Shown here in pieces: positions 1 to 7,072 of a stretch of 17,668 nucleotides of DNA (its first letter is position 1; each line of letters starts with the position of its first letter). Source of the stretch: Holophagales bacterium UBA5066 (GTDB taxonomy: Bacteria; Acidobacteriota; Thermoanaerobaculia; UBA5066); the NCBI GenBank assembly GCA_002414905.1, contig DIAY01000009.1, positions 1-17,668 of the forward strand, written 5' to 3'. The translations under genes and the position numbers were made by a program. The notes under the pieces are model-generated. The model was not told the DNA's origin. It did not search any database and saw nothing but the letters and a program-made list of their open reading frames with translations.

Positions 1-93
1 GTCTATCTCGTCCTCTAGGGGCGGAAGCACGGGGGTTGACGGCCGGGCCGCCCCGGCGGATCGTCCCTGCAGACCACGCTCGGAGGTGTCTCG

Positions 94-1614
94 ATGCGCC
101 CGACTTCACTCCCGCCGCGCGCTTGCGTCGTGGCGGCGCCGCTTCTCCTCGTCCTCGCGGTCGCTCCCGGATTTGCGCAGGCCCAGGCCGCCCCTCCGGC
201 GGCTTCCGCCCCGGCCATCACCGAAGACCCCCGCGTCGTCCACGCGCTCACCCTCCTCGAGACCTGGGCGGGCGCCGAGCAGGCCTACCGGCGGCTCCCG
301 GGCGTCTCGATGGCGGTCGTCCACGACCAGCAACTCCTCTGGAGCCGCGGGTTCGGTGACGCGACCGTGGAGACGAAAGTCCCCGCGACCCCCTCGACGA
401 TGTACTCGATCTGCTCCATCTCGAAGCTCTTCACGAGCGTCGCCGTGATGCAGCAGCGCGACGCGGGTCGACTGCGCCTCGACGACCCCGTGTCGAAGTA
501 CCTCCCGTGGTTTTTCATCGGAGGACTGCCCGAAGGGGCCGGGCCGGTGACGATCTTCGGCCTTCTCACGCACTCCTCCGGCCTCCCGCGCGAGGCGGAC
601 CTCCCGTACTGGACAGGCCCGGCGTACCCGTTCCCGCCCGTGGAGAAGATCCGCGAGCGGGTGCCGCAGCAGGAGATGCTCTACCGCCCCGAGACCTACT
701 TCCAGTACTCGAACCTCGGCCTGACTCTGGCGGGAGAGGTCGCCGCAGCGGCGGCCGGCAAGCCTTACGCCGAGCTGATCCGGGGCGGCATCCTCGACCC
801 CCTCGGCATGAAGGACACCCAGACCGAGCACCTCGACAGATATAGGGGCGGCCGGCTCGCGTCCGGCTACACGGCCGTCCGCCGGGACGGCTCGCGCGAT
901 AGGGTGCCACCCTACGAGGTGCGCGGCCTTGCCCCGGCGGCCGGCTTCACGTCGACGGTCGAGGACCTCGGCCGTTTCGCTTCCTGGCAGTTCCGGCTCC
1001 TCGAGACGGGCAAGACCGAGGTGCTCGACGTCGACACGCTCCGCGAGATGCAGCGCGTCCAGTTCATGGATCCCGGCTGGAAGACGAGCTGGGGTCTCGG
1101 CTTCCAGGTCTGGCGCAGCGGCGAGAAGACGTTCGTCGGGCACAACGGCTACTGTCCCGGCTACCAGACCCAGCTCCTCGTCCAGACGGCCGAGAAGCTC
1201 GCGACCGTCTTCATGACGAACACGAACGGGATCGACGCGCAGAAGTACGCGCAGACGGCCTACGACGTCGTCGCCCCCGCGGTGAAGAAGGCGCTCGACG
1301 ACCCGAAGGGGGGCAAGGCCCACGTCGCCGCGTTCGCTCGCTACGCCGGCCGGTACGACAACTGGCTCGCCGGCGAGGCACACGTCTTCCCGTGGGACGA
1401 CGGACTCGCGCTCCTGCCGATCCCGTCGGAGAAGCCGCTCGAGGCTCTCGTGAAGCTGAAGCCCTCGGGCGAGCACCGGTTCCGCCGGATTCGCGACGAC
1501 GGCGAGCTCGGCGAGGAGATCCGCTTCGAGTTGGACGCGGCGGGCCGCTCCGTCCGGCTCTGGAGATTCAGCAACGCGATGACGCGGGTGGCGGACCCGC
1601 TCCCGGCGAAGTAG
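94..1614 (+). CDS. Secreted serine hydrolase, beta-lactamase class C / PBP-like family
   Basis: This 506-aa protein belongs to the class C beta-lactamase-like serine hydrolases (Beta-lactamase family PF00144), which include esterases, D-aminopeptidases and carboxypeptidases as well as true lactamases. The visible catalytic set is S108-I-S-K111 (nucleophile and general base), Y205-S206-N207, and H350-N351-G352, the HxG variant of the third motif. An N-terminal hydrophobic segment (about 10-30) ending in an Ala/Gln-rich stretch is a likely Sec signal peptide, so the enzyme should act in the periplasm or outside. A C-terminal domain (about 413-506, beginning near AGRYDNW) is the kind of tail often seen in this family. 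The ATG at 94 has a good ribosome site (GGAGG at 82-86, 7-nt spacer). Its substrate cannot be read from the sequence, and resistance to beta-lactams should not be assumed. It converges with an ATPase remnant 19 bp after its stop. Its last ~94 codons are duplicated at 6789-7072. Confidence 0.9.
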   Translation: MRPTSLPPRACVVAAPLLLVLAVAPGFAQAQAAPPAASAPAITEDPRVVHALTLLETWAGAEQAYRRLPGVSMAVVHDQQLLWSRGFGDATVETKVPATPSTMYSICSISKLFTSVAVMQQRDAGRLRLDDPVSKYLPWFFIGGLPEGAGPVTIFGLLTHSSGLPREADLPYWTGPAYPFPPVEKIRERVPQQEMLYRPETYFQYSNLGLTLAGEVAAAAAGKPYAELIRGGILDPLGMKDTQTEHLDRYRGGRLASGYTAVRRDGSRDRVPPYEVRGLAPAAGFTSTVEDLGRFASWQFRLLETGKTEVLDVDTLREMQRVQFMDPGWKTSWGLGFQVWRSGEKTFVGHNGYCPGYQTQLLVQTAEKLATVFMTNTNGIDAQKYAQTAYDVVAPAVKKALDDPKGGKAHVAAFARYAGRYDNWLAGEAHVFPWDDGLALLPIPSEKPLEALVKLKPSGEHRFRRIRDDGELGEEIRFELDAAGRSVRLWRFSNAMTRVADPLPAK

Positions 1615-1929
1615 CGGCTCCCTCGCCCGCCGGCTACCTCCTGGTCCCGACGGTCGCCCGCAGGAGGCGGAGCCTCACGTCCAGCTCCTCTGGCGTCATG
1701 TGAGCGTACTTGGGCGGCAGGAGCCTCCGGCTCGACGCTTCGAAGGCGGCGAGGAGCTCCATGTATTCGAGAAGCTCGGCGTCGCGCGAGGGGAAGTAGT
1801 CGGCGGCGGCCTTTTCGAAGTGGCAGGCCGTCACCGAGGCGTCGCCACCTCCCTCGCGGGCCGCGTCGTCGTTGGCCATCAGGATGACGGCCTCGACGTC
1901 CGCGTTGCTGTAGCCGACGAGCTTGGCCG
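1331..1929. repeat. Long direct repeat, left copy (599 bp)
   Basis: This block matches 6789-7387 with a constant offset of 5458 and no indels. I count about 22 mismatches by eye, which is about 96% identity. It contains the last ~94 codons of the serine hydrolase, the 19-bp convergent gap, and the last ~97 codons of an AAA ATPase on the minus strand. Similarity fades out just left of 1331. It stops abruptly at 1929, exactly where an 18-bp tandem repeat begins. The last 105 bp (1825-1929) have no mismatch to the other copy. Confidence 0.93.
1634..1929 (-). pseudogene. 3' fragment of AAA ATPase (duplicate of the end of the 7092-8942 gene)
   Basis: The minus strand encodes the last ~97 residues of the AAA ATPase found complete at 7092-8942 (from about residue 520, starting AKLVGYSNADVEAV, to the stop). 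It carries two amino-acid differences: Cys for Ser in the SHFEKAA segment and Ala for Val in the ELLAVFEA segment. Walker A, Walker B, sensor 1 and arginine finger are all missing, so it cannot be an active ATPase. An in-frame TTG at 1936 exists only because of the sequence past the breakpoint. It is best read as a truncated copy left by the rearrangement that produced the direct repeats. Confidence 0.85.
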
Positions 1930-1963
1930 CGACCAATTGGGGTCACGCGACCAATTGGGGTCA
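1928..1963. repeat. Two tandem copies of an 18-bp unit at the repeat breakpoint
   Basis: The unit CGCGACCAATTGGGGTCA occurs at 1928-1945 and again, perfectly, at 1946-1963. Each unit contains the palindrome CCAATTGG. The second unit runs into GGTCTTTACTTTC. The first unit begins exactly where homology between the two long direct repeats ends, so it marks a recombination or insertion junction. GACCCCAATTGG-like motifs often lie near Y1/IS200-like or REP-associated transposases, but no such gene is present here. That link is recalled and was not tested. Confidence 0.8.
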
Positions 1964-2307
1964 GGTCTTTACTTTCTAGTATAGGATTTGCGTAAGTCCG
2001 CGCCCCTGCCCGTCGTGACTCACTGAGGCATCGAAGGGATGCTGTCGAACATGGAGGTAGGGACATGGTCGACGAGCGAGTCAAACGATTCCGGGGCGCG
2101 AGGCGCGCCCGCCGCTGCCCGGGGACCTGCGGAGGCTGGCGGTCGACTACGCGAGTGAGCGGGCCCGAAGTCCGAGACGGAACGGCCCCGGACTACCGGG
2201 CGCCGCCTGGAACCGGTGAGATGACTCTCGCTCCTTCGTCGGCCGTCAGAAAGAGGGAACTGCGCGAACAGGCCCGCGGGGGCGCATCCCTCGGGCAAGG
2301 AGTGCTC
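1964..2307. other. Gene-poor stretch after the repeat junction
   Basis: This ~340-bp stretch has no coding region I can support. The open frames have proline/arginine-rich, low-complexity translations typical of GC-rich non-coding DNA. It starts with a locally AT-richer patch (about 1964-1990), in contrast to its surroundings, and ends with the ribosome site of the lipoprotein gene (AAGGAG at about 2297-2302). It could hold the promoter of that gene, but no clear -35/-10 pair is visible. Confidence 0.5.
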
Positions 2308-3244
2308 ATGAAAACGCTACGACGCTGTGCCATCGCATTCGTTTGCGGCGCTCCCCTCCTGCCCGCGTGCGGCAAGGATTCCGGACCCGTCAAGACCGAG
2401 GTCCTGCCGGCCGATGGCGGCGACCTCGGCAAGGCATGGGTCGATCTCGCCGCCGCGATGAAGGCCGCGGACAAGGAACGAGCGGGGCGGCTCCTGGACC
2501 CCGATCAGTGGCATCTCGCCAACAAGGAACCAAGCTGGTTCGGGATGTTCGCAAACATGGACGAAAAGCGTCCCGCCGGCGGGCGCGCTCAGGGCGATCG
2601 GGGCACCCTCTTCCTCGCCGACAAGGCCGGGAACCCGATGCAGCACCGGTATGTGAGCGCGACACGGACGTCGGGCGACTGGCGGTTCGACTCGCCGGCG
2701 ACTCTCGGCAGCAGCTTCAGCAAAGACGAGGTACGCGACTGCGCCACCAGCGAGGTCTTCCCGTGCGGGGGCGAAGACCGCGCCAGACAGCCTCGTGTGG
2801 GGCACCATCACGCACCGCGTACGCACGCCCGACACGCCCGCCCGGTACCGGGTCATCGACGGCCTTGCGGTGCGCATGGTCGCCTCCCCGGGCACCGCGC
2901 CGACCAGCACACGAGTCCTCCTGTCGGTACACGGTATCGACCCGGTGGCTGTGTCGCTCAGCGGCGATCCGGACCACGTGAAGGGCTGGCTCGGCTGGCC
3001 GGTGATCAGCCTCGACATCGCCAAGGACGGCAAGTCCGCGAAGATGGAGCTCTACGACGGAGCCTCGCGGAGAAATTTCGCCGTCACGACGGGACTCATC
3101 GTGGAGACCCCGGATCCGGCCCGCGTCCGCGGCCAGCTGAAGACCGAGATCGAGAAAATCGATTTCGACCTGCACTTCGACCTTGCGGCGACGAGCTCCT
3201 GCCAGACCGACGCGAGTCGTTGCGGGTCCGACCCTGCTCCCTAG
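2308..3244 (+). CDS. Uncharacterised lipoprotein, interrupted by a +1 frameshift
   Basis: The ATG at 2308 has a good ribosome site (AAGGAG, 5-nt spacer) and opens a lipoprotein signal: basic start, hydrophobic core and LPAC lipobox with Cys21. The first frame reads sensibly to about 2766 (ending near SEVFPCGG), then turns into His/Arg-rich nonsense. A coherent protein continues in another frame from about 2768 (AKTAPDSLVWGTITHRV onward) to the TAG at 3242-3244. Removing one G from the five-G run at 2767-2771 joins the two parts into a ~311-aa protein. The junction would read PCGAKTAPDSLVWG, so this is one gene broken by a single extra base. The change may be real decay or a homopolymer error. 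I do not recognise the family. The second half is rich in beta-strand-like segments and Lys/Asp. Confidence 0.7.
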
Positions 3245-3320
3245 ACCGCTGCGCGCCCGCGCCCTTCCTGAGGATCCGCCGTACGATCCGTCCGCTGAAG
3301 CGAACGATCGGAGGCTCACC

Positions 3321-3758
3321 TTGGCTGAACAGACGCCCCAGACCCGCGCGAACCACGCCCAGACCGTACCGGGCTTTCATTACTTCGTCCTCGGGGTCCT
3401 GGCCGTCAACATCGTCGTGACGGTCGTCGCGCTGGTGAAAGCCCCCGGCTTCTTCACCGCGTGGGCCGTCGTCCTCGCCTTCGGGCTCACCGGGCTCTCC
3501 TGGTACGTCCGCTCCTTCCCCCTGGGCGTCCAGGACCGCGTCATCAGGCTGGAGGAGCAGCTCCGCCTCGCCCGGCTCCTTCCCGAGCCCCTGAAAGCCC
3601 GGGTGCCGGAGCTGACGACGGGCCAGCTCATCGCCCTCCGCTTCGCCTCCGATGCCGAGCTCCCCGCCGTGGTCGACCAGACCCTCGCGGGCAACCTCCC
3701 GCGCGCCGAGATCAAGAAGCGCATCAAGGAGTGGCGGCCGGACTACCTCAGGATCTGA
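3321..3758 (+). CDS. Small two-helix membrane protein, DUF6526-like
   Basis: This 145-aa protein starts at a TTG (3321) chosen because CGGAGG lies 6 nt upstream. Longer upstream frames read as Arg/Pro-rich filler. Two hydrophobic helices (about 20-39 and 44-64) form a hairpin, followed by a charged region containing QDRVIRLEEQLRLARLL and LRFASDAELPAVV. This pattern matches my memory of the DUF6526 family of small inner-membrane proteins of unknown function. The C-terminal half (about 70-145) should be cytosolic. It follows the frameshifted lipoprotein by 76 bp on the same strand and may be co-transcribed with it. Function is unknown. Confidence 0.75.
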   Translation: MAEQTPQTRANHAQTVPGFHYFVLGVLAVNIVVTVVALVKAPGFFTAWAVVLAFGLTGLSWYVRSFPLGVQDRVIRLEEQLRLARLLPEPLKARVPELTTGQLIALRFASDAELPAVVDQTLAGNLPRAEIKKRIKEWRPDYLRI

Positions 3759-3839
3759 CGCCGGGGACCCGGCTCGAGGCTCAGGGCGAGTCCGAAGTCG
3801 TTCAGGCCCTGGATTTTCCCAGTTACGAAGGCTCCGCCC

Positions 3840-4190
3840 CAGGGCCAATTGCACTGCCCGTCGACCAGACCTTCTGTGCCCCGCTGAACCTCCACCCTCA
3901 CGTCCACGCCCTCGTCACCCGCGGTGCCTGGACCGGCTCCGGCGACTGGGTGCCAGGGCCTTACGTGAGCTTCTCGGCCGCCGAGCGGCAGCCTCGCCCG
4001 CCTGCTCTTCACGCCGGGCGCGCTCATGGCCACGTGCCTGCCCCTGGCCGGCCACGACGACGAGAGGATCCAGACCCTCGACGCCCTCGACGTCGTCGCC
4101 CGTCTCCTCGCGTACGTTCCCGATCAGAGAAGGCACCTGGTCCATGACTACGGCGCCGACTCCAACGTCGTGCGCGGAAAGCTGAAGGCT
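3840..4190 (+). pseudogene. Remnant of an IS91-family (Y2) transposase
   Basis: The plus strand holds pieces typical of IS91/IS801-type rolling-circle transposases. In one frame (about 3860-3978) there is QTFCAPLNLHPHVHALV followed by GAWTGSGDWVP, the conserved HxHxxxx region of Y2 enzymes. The frame then shifts near 3980 to a continuation with LARLLFTPGA and LDALDVVARLLAYVPDQ, then HLVHDYGADSNVVRGK, which resembles the family's C-terminal helix and YG..S/N..R end. The N-terminal zinc-binding region and the catalytic tyrosines are not found, and a middle section is missing. It is a decayed element and cannot transpose. It marks past mobile DNA inside the repeat-flanked segment. Confidence 0.65.
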
Positions 4191-4202
4191 CGCGCCTGCC
4201 AC

Positions 4203-4522
4203 TCACTCGGCGTTCACCTCGAGGGCCCCGCGGACGGGGAAGGCGGACTCGCAGCGCGTCTCGTCTCCGCCGAAACGCAGGCCGTCGAGCGGCTCCAGCA
4301 TCCTCTTCTCCTTTTCGACAGCTTGACCGTCGCCTGGCCGTTGAGCTTCACGGCGATGCAGTGCCCGTTTCGAGCCGGTGATAAGCACCCCGGCTGACCG
4401 GCTTCCGCGGTCAGGGCGGCGGAGAGGACCAGCATCGGCAGCAGCAGGCGACCCGGCTTCCAGCGGCAGGTCGCCCGGAACACGTCGACCCGGGTCCCGA
4501 AGACGGAGCCCGTCACGGTCAA
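4203..4522 (-). CDS. Small secreted protein of unknown function, probably frameshifted
   Basis: On the minus strand a frame from a TTG at 4522 (or a GTG at 4483) encodes a signal-peptide-like segment (RLLLPMLVLSAALTAEA) and a short mature part with CLSPARNGHCIAVKLNGQ. At the four-A run (minus sense; 4312-4315) this frame turns into RRRGCW nonsense. The neighbouring frame continues plausibly (EKRMLEPLDGLRFGGDE to ALEVNAE) to a TGA at 4203. Adding one A to the run would give a continuous protein of about 93-106 aa. No family is recognised, and no good ribosome site decides the start. The gene may be a decayed remnant. Confidence 0.4.
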
Positions 4523-4558
4523 GAGTCCGCCCTGGTCTCGCGCTCGCGCGCGCGTGCC

Positions 4559-5008
4559 TCACGGCCCGTCGGGGATCGCGGCCTCGACGAGCTTCGCGAG
4601 GAGGACGAGCGACTCCTGCCAGCCGAGATAGCAGGCTTCCGTCGGGATCACGTCGGGGACTCCTTCCTGCGTGATCGTCAGCTCCGTCCCGCAGGAGACC
4701 TTCTTCAGCGCGACGGTCACCTGCATCGCGCCGGGGAGGTTCGGGTCGTCGAAGGCGTCCGTGTATCGGAGGCGCTCGCCCGGGACGAGCTCGAGGTAGG
4801 TGCCGCCGAAGGAATGGCTCGAGCCGGTCGTGAAGTTCGTGAACGACATCCGGTGAGAGCCCCCCACGCGCGCGTCCATCGCGTGGACTCTGGCGGTGAA
4901 GCCGTTCGGCGGGATCCACTTCACCATCGCGTCCGGGTCGAGGAACGCGCGGTAGACCCGCTCGGGCGGGGCCTTGAGGACGCGGTGGAGGCGGATCGTG
5001 CTCGGCAT
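4559..5008 (-). CDS. AHSA1-like SRPBCC domain protein
   Basis: This 149-aa protein has the START/SRPBCC fold of the AHSA1 family (activator of Hsp90 ATPase homologue 1-like, PF08327). It runs from IRLHRVLKAPPERVYRAFLD at the N-terminus through KWIPPNGF and FGGTYLELVPGERLRYTD to LGWQESLVLLAKLVE at the C-terminus. Bacterial members bind hydrophobic ligands or act in stress responses, and their biochemistry is mostly unknown. The ATG at 5008 has a good purine-rich ribosome site (GGAAGGGAG, minus sense). It lies 32 bp downstream of the RibD-like gene in the same direction, so the two probably form an operon. Such pairs are common in bacterial accessory regions. Confidence 0.88.
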   Translation of the reverse strand: MPSTIRLHRVLKAPPERVYRAFLDPDAMVKWIPPNGFTARVHAMDARVGGSHRMSFTNFTTGSSHSFGGTYLELVPGERLRYTDAFDDPNLPGAMQVTVALKKVSCGTELTITQEGVPDVIPTEACYLGWQESLVLLAKLVEAAIPDGP

Positions 5009-5040
5009 GGCGTGTCTCCCTTCCTTCGTGGCGGTCCGGC

Positions 5041-5697
5041 TCAGGGGCGCGGCGCCCTCTCCAGAACGACGTGCGTCGCGTGCTCGGACGCGACGTGGCG
5101 CGTGCAGACGAAACCGAGGGTCCGTAGGTCGAGGCCCGGAAGGAGCGGCTCTCCCGTGCCGAGGAGGACCGGGGCGATGGCGAGGTGGAGCTCGTCGACG
5201 AGCCCGGCCGAGAGGTACTGCCGAATCGTGGCGGGTCCGCCTCCGAGGCGAACGTCCCTGCCGTTCGCCGCATCCCGCGCCCGCTCGAGCGCCTCGTGAA
5301 TTCCTCCCGTCACGAACTGGAACGTGGTCCCGCCCTCCATCGCGAGCGGGGCGCGGGCGTGGTGCGTGAGGACGAAGGCCGGGACGTGGTACGGAGGGTC
5401 CTCGCCCCACCAGCCTCTCCAGCTCTCGTCGGGCCACGGCCCGCGGACCGGGCCGAACATGTTCCGCCCGAGGATCCAGGCGCCGACGTTCTCGAACCCG
5501 CGCGCGACGAAGTCGTCGTCGAGCCCTGTCGACCCGCCCTCGGCGCCGAGGACCGTCCGCCGGAACGTCCGGGTCGGGAAGGCCCAGGCGTGGAGCTGGG
5601 CGCCTCCGAACCCGAGCGGGTTCTCGGGGCTCTGGTCGGGACCGGCCCCGAAGGCGTCGATCGAGATCGCGAAGCTCGCCACCCGGAGTCTGCTCAT
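5041..5697 (-). CDS. Dihydrofolate reductase / RibD C-terminal domain family protein
   Basis: This 218-aa single-domain protein matches the RibD C-terminal (DHFR-like, PF01872) family, NADPH-dependent reductases of unknown substrate. Visible signatures are GFENVGAWILGRNMFGPVRG, the YHVPAFVLTHHARAP strand, RDVRLGGGPATIRQYL (nucleotide-binding glycine loop) and LVDELHLAIAPVLLGTGEPL. It is not the biosynthetic RibD, because the deaminase domain is absent. The ATG at 5697 has a GGGAGGA ribosome site 3-5 nt upstream (minus sense). It is the first gene of a probable two-gene operon with the AHSA1-like protein. Confidence 0.88.
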   Translation of the reverse strand: MSRLRVASFAISIDAFGAGPDQSPENPLGFGGAQLHAWAFPTRTFRRTVLGAEGGSTGLDDDFVARGFENVGAWILGRNMFGPVRGPWPDESWRGWWGEDPPYHVPAFVLTHHARAPLAMEGGTTFQFVTGGIHEALERARDAANGRDVRLGGGPATIRQYLSAGLVDELHLAIAPVLLGTGEPLLPGLDLRTLGFVCTRHVASEHATHVVLERAPRP

Positions 5698-6129
5698 GTT
5701 TCCTCCCGCACGGGGACGGACCAGAGGGGTACGCTCCCGCGCCCCGCCCGACGGGAGGCGCCGGACGTCCCGTTCGTGCTCGCCTGGATGTTGCGAGACT
5801 ATCTCTACGTCGGGCCTTCGGCGAACGAAGCGCATTTACGCGTTTCCTGGCCGCGGAGGTCGCGCAGAACCCCGTCGCGTGAGGTATCCGCGTCCGGTAG
5901 ACCGTCGGCTTCGGCGGCCCGGTAAGCCCCGAGCTGAACCGGCGCCAGCTCCTGCAGGCACTTCGTCAGGAGGAGAGGCCCGGTGAGACCCGCCTTGCCG
6001 AACGTCTCGCAGAGAGCTTTCGATCGACACCCACCGCGCGGGCCGGCAGCCCGACCGTGAAGGCGAGGACGGCACCGACCAGGACCGGAACGGAATGGCC
6101 TATTCTCCGCTCATCAGGTCGCGATACCG
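5698..6129. other. Gene-free stretch of ~430 bp
   Basis: No gene is supported here. The stretch holds the upstream regions of the minus-strand RibD-like gene and the plus-strand membrane protein, so promoters for both are expected. No convincing -35/-10 pair stands out. On the minus strand between about 5815 and 6090, short stretches read like protein in two different frames (a hydrophobic run, then LTGPLLLTKCLQELAPVQLG). They are broken by stops, so this may be the debris of a lost gene, but the evidence is too thin to call it. Confidence 0.4.
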
Positions 6130-6684
6130 ATGGTGACGCTCATTCGCCGCCTCATGGGGCTCGTCCTTGTCGCCGCAGGAGGGCTGATCTACGCCGACAT
6201 GGCCGAGAAGGGTACGTTCGCCTGCGAGCGCTCCACGGGCACGTGTGTCCACTCCGTCGAGCGGCTGACCCGGGCGGTGCCCGCGAGAACGATCCCCCTC
6301 GCCGACGTGCTGGGGGCCGGCAAGAAGCACTCGTACTGGGATGAGTCCCCGGGAGCACGCCAGGCGCTCGCCCGTGCCCGCAGCTTGGACGACGTCTCGG
6401 CGGAGTCGCTCTTCGTCACTCGGCCCTCTGCCAACAGAAGCCGATCTACGTCCTCGAGCATCGTAATCTTCACCCGGCAGGGCCTCGTGTCCCTGCTACC
6501 TGGTAGCCCGCCCGGCAACGCGGACGTCTCGGGCTTCACGCGTTTTCTGGCTGGCGAGGGGGATCGTTTCGCGCTCGTGCAGGACGACCGGTTCTCGTCC
6601 CTGCCGCTCCCCCTCATCCTCGGCGGCCTGGGGTTGATCCTCATCCTGGTCCGCGGTTCCAATACGGCGCGGAAGATCCCGTAG
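6130..6684 (+). CDS. Uncharacterised bitopic/two-helix membrane protein
   Basis: This 184-aa protein has a hydrophobic N-terminal helix (about 7-21) and a C-terminal helix (about 158-174, LPLPLILGGLGLILILV). The ~135-residue domain between them contains FACERSTGTC (two Cys, possible disulphide if periplasmic) and ARTIPLADVLGA. That layout resembles a loose group of uncharacterised bacterial membrane proteins with a PH-like core and a CxRxxGxC-type motif. I cannot name a family with certainty. No good ribosome site precedes the ATG, so the start is tentative. It is the last intact gene of the segment flanked by the long direct repeats, ending 104 bp before the right copy. Confidence 0.6.
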   Translation: MVTLIRRLMGLVLVAAGGLIYADMAEKGTFACERSTGTCVHSVERLTRAVPARTIPLADVLGAGKKHSYWDESPGARQALARARSLDDVSAESLFVTRPSANRSRSTSSSIVIFTRQGLVSLLPGSPPGNADVSGFTRFLAGEGDRFALVQDDRFSSLPLPLILGGLGLILILVRGSNTARKIP

Positions 6685-6788
6685 TACCGACCCCGACGTT
6701 CGTCCTTCTGTGGGGGCTCGACCGCTTCCGGATACCGCTCTTCCGCGACGAGCTCCTCCTGGCCGCGACATGGTCGTGCGGCGGGCGC

Positions 6789-7072
6789 CGTTCGCACGCT
6801 ATTCCGGCCGGTACGACAACTGGCTCGCCGGCGAGGCGCACGTCTTCCCGTGGGACGACGGCCTCGCGCTCCTGCCGATCCCGTCGGAGAAGCCGCTCGA
6901 GGCTCTCGTGAAGCTGAAGCCCTCGGGCGAGCACCGGTTCCGCCGGATTCGCGACGACGGTGAGCCCGGCGAGGAGATCCGTTTCGAGGTCGATGCCGCG
7001 GGCCGCTCCGTCCGGCTCTGGCGATTCAGCAACGCGATGACGCGGGTGGCGGACCCGCTCCCGGCGAAGTAG
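6789..7072 (+). pseudogene. 3' fragment of the serine hydrolase (duplicate of its C-terminal domain)
   Basis: The plus strand encodes about 94 residues matching residues 413-506 of the hydrolase at 94-1614, with three amino-acid changes (Ala to Ser, Leu to Pro, Leu to Val) and the same stop. The catalytic Ser-x-x-Lys, Tyr-x-Asn and His-x-Gly motifs are all absent, so it is not an active enzyme. An open frame extends upstream (GTG at 6710, ATG at 6770), so a short protein of up to 120 aa could be translated. No ribosome site supports this. It is the reciprocal partner of the ATPase fragment at 1634-1929. Confidence 0.82.

Noticed and set aside
1..18. GTCTATCTCGTCCTCTAG as the last codons of an upstream gene
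   Set aside because: Five codons and a stop are too little to support a gene call.
94..1614. Calling the hydrolase an antibiotic-resistance beta-lactamase
   Set aside because: The motifs fit the broad class C-like hydrolase superfamily with an HxG third motif and an added C-terminal domain, and substrate specificity cannot be read from them.
5815..6090. Possible decayed minus-strand gene
   Set aside because: The protein-like pieces are in different frames with stops between, and no homologous family is recognised.
6692..6788. Protein-like reading (TFVLLWGLDRFRIPLFRDEL) just before the right repeat
   Set aside because: It is short, with no start or ribosome site and no recognised family. 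It may be debris at the junction but is unsupported.
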